Origin: an uncultured bacterium
Lineage (GTDB): Bacteria; Bacillota; Clostridia; Lachnospirales; Lachnospiraceae
DNA length: 5,816 nt
NCBI GenBank assembly: GCA_945871045.1
Contig: CAMBUC010000145.1
Span: forward strand, 1 to 5,816
Direction: 5' to 3'
A model generated the notes under the pieces. It did no database searches and was not told the DNA's origin. It saw only the letters and a list, made by a program, of their open reading frames with translations. Positions 5,157 through 5,816 of this stretch are shown here, one piece after another. The first letter of the stretch is position 1; each line of letters begins with the position of its first letter. The position numbers were made by a program, and so were the translations under genes.

Positions 5157-5816
5157 ATGGAATTTCGGCCCTGTATCGATATTCATAATGGAAAAGTGAA
5201 ACAGATCGTGGGAAAAAGCCTGCGGGATGAAGGTGACCATGCACAGGAAAATTTTGTTTCGGAGCGCTCGGCAGCAGATTTCGCAAAACTTTATAAGGAA
5301 CACAGGCTGTGCGGCGGCCATGTGATCCTGCTGAATGCCAGAGACTCGGAGTATTATGAGGCAACGAAGGCGCAGGCATTTGCCGCCCTTTTGGAATATC
5401 CGAATGGGCTACAGGTGGGCGGAGGAGTGACTGCGGAAAATGCGGCTGAATTCATTCGTGCCGGTGCCAGCCATGTGATCGTGACTTCCTATGTTTTTTC
5501 CGGTGGAGAGATCCGGTTTGACCGTTTGGAACAATTAAAGGCGGCGGTCGGAAGAGCGCATCTGGTGCTGGATCTGAGCTGTAAAAAATGTACGGATGGA
5601 TATGTAGTCGTGACGGACCGTTGGCAGAAACTGACAAAGGAGTATGTGACACCGGAACTGCTCGATCGCTTATCAGAATATGCAGATGAGTTTTTGATCC
5701 ACGCAGTGGATGTAGAAGGTCAGGCAAATGGGATCGAGGAAGAACTGGTTGCTTTGCTGGGTGATTGGAGCGAGGGTAGAAGCAGTGAGAAGATAAAGGG
5801 CAGTTATCCTGCGGTT
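5157..5816 (+). CDS. hisA: ProFAR isomerase HisA, eukaryotic (HIS6-like) type; 3' end outside window
   Basis: Catalyses the Amadori isomerisation of ProFAR to PRFAR, the fourth step of histidine synthesis, on a cytoplasmic TIM barrel. The frame runs open from the ATG at 5157 to the last base (220 codons), with GAGGTGA (5146-5152) four bases before the start. Visible features are CIDIHNG with catalytic base D8, the phosphate-binding QVGGG (86-90), and D139 in LDLSC at the place of the second catalytic Asp. Several blocks match the yeast/plant enzyme closely rather than bacterial HisA: GKVKQIVG (12-19), ENFVS (31-35), AKLYK (43-47), HVIVTS (106-111), DLSCKK (139-144), RWQKLT (155-160) and EFLIHAVDVEG (178-188). 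The second phosphate motif (AGG) is not yet reached, so some 40 residues are missing. No hisH or hisF flanks it within the window. It is divergent from guaB; both connect to purine metabolism through AICAR. HisF is ruled out by the motifs above. Confidence 0.92.
   Translation, partial: MEFRPCIDIHNGKVKQIVGKSLRDEGDHAQENFVSERSAADFAKLYKEHRLCGGHVILLNARDSEYYEATKAQAFAALLEYPNGLQVGGGVTAENAAEFIRAGASHVIVTSYVFSGGEIRFDRLEQLKAAVGRAHLVLDLSCKKCTDGYVVVTDRWQKLTKEYVTPELLDRLSEYADEFLIHAVDVEGQANGIEEELVALLGDWSEGRSSEKIKGSYPAV

Noticed and set aside
4863..5321. Minus-strand open frame of 152 codons across the guaB start, the spacer and hisA
   Set aside because: Overlaps the guaB promoter and two better-supported genes; the translation looks random.

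Overview
The window looks like ordinary chromosomal housekeeping DNA from a Gram-positive Clostridia bacterium, most likely a Lachnospiraceae gut anaerobe. This rests on the clpC - small beta-rich protein - radA gene order, strong AGGAGG-type ribosome binding sites, sigma-A-type promoters, and the style of the encoded proteins. No tRNA, rRNA, CRISPR array, insertion sequence or prophage gene is visible.

Left part (1-3234, plus strand). The 3' part of clpC (AAA+ unfoldase, second ATPase domain complete) enters from the left edge. A consensus-like promoter overlaps its stop codon, followed by a leader with two hairpins and a small gene for a 136-residue beta-rich protein of unknown function. 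That gene ends in a strong intrinsic terminator. Only 29 bases beyond it starts a full-length radA (Zn-finger, RecA-like ATPase, Lon-like domain), which ends in its own hairpin. clpC-radA is a classical Firmicutes stress and repair neighbourhood; the small gene is inserted between the two.

Middle (3235-3435). A short gene-poor stretch carries what looks like a decayed tail of a DUF1703-type AAA-ATPase/PD-(D/E)XK nuclease-like gene, followed by a bidirectional terminator that also serves guaB from the other side.

Right part (3436-5816). guaB (IMP dehydrogenase, complete, minus strand) is divergent from a hisA gene (plus strand, cut by the window end). The AT-rich region of about 245 bases between them holds a near-perfect guaB promoter and candidate hisA promoters. 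The hisA product resembles the yeast/plant HIS6 form of ProFAR isomerase rather than the standard bacterial HisA. It stands next to a purine gene, with no hisH or hisF visible in the window. The two genes are metabolically linked: the histidine pathway releases AICAR, which is recycled to IMP, the substrate of GuaB.

I saw no convincing new multi-gene system. The points most worth a second look are the eukaryotic-type HisA, the conserved-looking small gene and its structured leader between clpC and radA, and the nuclease remnant.
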